The notes under the pieces were generated by a model. That model had not been told where the DNA came from and ran no database searches. It worked only from the letters and a program-made list of their open reading frames with translations. From Cyanophora paradoxa (lineage: Eukaryota > Glaucocystophyceae > Cyanophorales > Cyanophoraceae), in contig QPMI01000127.1 of the NCBI GenBank assembly GCA_004431415.1, positions 124,001-188,000 of the forward strand: a stretch of DNA of 64,000 bases. Direction: 5' to 3'. The translations under genes and the position numbers were made by a program. Below are positions 63,663 to 64,000 of the stretch, piece after piece. The first letter of the stretch is position 1, and each line of letters starts with the position of its first letter.

Positions 63663-63927
63663 CAACTCGGAACCCTGGGGATTTCGTGGGTCGGCGGTAC
63701 CCCCCCGGGACCGGCGTGCGGGGGGGTCGAGCCAGGCGTGGCCCGCCACGGGTACGCCGACCCGCCACCGCCACGCGTGACTCCCGTGACTCCCGTGGCA
63801 CCCGTGACGCGGGCGGTGGGGTGCAGCCGCACGGGCCTGGTGTGAGCTTGCTAGGGCGCTCGCCCCTCGGGGTCCGGGCCGGGGGCCGGCGTGGGAAAGA
63901 TTTCGGTGCGATTGTTGAGAGAGGGCA
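63663..63927. other. Right flank with GTGACTCCC direct repeats
   Basis: GC-rich leader before the next gene. It includes GTGACTCCCGTGACTCCC-type repeats (about 63777-63808) and complementary strings GGGTCGGCGGTAC / GTACGCCGACCC (about 63688 and 63752) that could pair. No gene was seen. Confidence 0.4.
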
Positions 63928-64000
63928 TGGAGCCGCGATTTGATCGTTTTGGCGAGCTTCCCGTCGAACTGCAGGCCAATATTCTCATCGACCAGCAGTC
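63928..64000 (+). CDS. Start of another F-box protein (truncated by the window)
   Basis: The only visible part is MEPRFDRFGELPVELQANIL followed by IDQQ. FGELPVELQANIL fits an F-box start (Leu-Pro-x-Glu-Leu-x-x-x-Ile-Leu). Third codon positions are less GC-biased than in the three host F-box genes of this window, so it may belong to a different source, for example viral sequence rich in F-box genes, but 24 codons are too few to judge. Confidence 0.45.

Overview
This window reads as nuclear DNA of a unicellular photosynthetic eukaryote with a very GC-rich genome. Most genes are split by many short GC-rich introns, and a sizeable share of the donors that reading frames force are GC rather than GT (GC-AG introns). 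An HCF173-type photosystem II assembly factor implies a plastid. Its first exon resembles the phenylalanine-containing transit peptides of primary-plastid algae such as glaucophytes (Cyanophora). That identification is a hypothesis: GC-AG introns also occur in haptophytes, and no organelle or rRNA sequence is present to settle it.

Layout. 1-2027 (-) NAK-family (AAK1/GAK-like) kinase, running off the left edge; 2191-3203 (+) SFR1/MEI5-like recombination factor; 3624-6597 (-) coiled-coil protein, divergent from 6799-10926 (+) an unusual HSP70/HSP110-like protein; 10927-13533 non-coding, with local repeats and an AT-rich ORF relic; 13534-16675 (+) PiT-type phosphate transporter; 17040-19235 and 19587-21157 (-) two F-box/leucine-rich proteins; 22256-34235 (-) three copies of an unidentified gene, with a broken 3' piece of HCF173 between copies 2 and 3; 34942-37624 (-) HCF173-like; 37668-38558 (+) ATG10; 38650-44997 (-) large protein with filamin-like repeats; 45193-47293 (+) a third F-box protein; 47872-53256 (-) Cache-sensor hybrid histidine kinase. 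The kinase, the receiver domain of the histidine kinase and several other places carry single-base homopolymer losses that look like sequencing errors.

The striking part is 54136-63591: an almost perfect inverted duplication (arms about 4.73 kb, one-base spacer at 58856) of an intronless seven-gene cassette unlike the rest of the window. Each arm, read from its outer end, has three genes pointing inward (g1 winged-helix/coiled-coil, g2 basic protein, g3 long coiled-coil protein) and converging on four genes that fire outward from the central hairpin (g7, g6, g5: related two-helix membrane proteins; g4: unknown). The genes share start contexts, promoter blocks and a T-run/CGGCGCCCAG pre-start element, and g3 is bracketed by 41-bp inverted repeats. 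I recognise no polymerase, integrase, transposase or capsid gene, so it may be a satellite-like or linear-replicon element inserted as a head-to-head dimer. An assembly or read artefact must be excluded first. To the right, an imperfect stem-loop and the start of another F-box protein complete the window.
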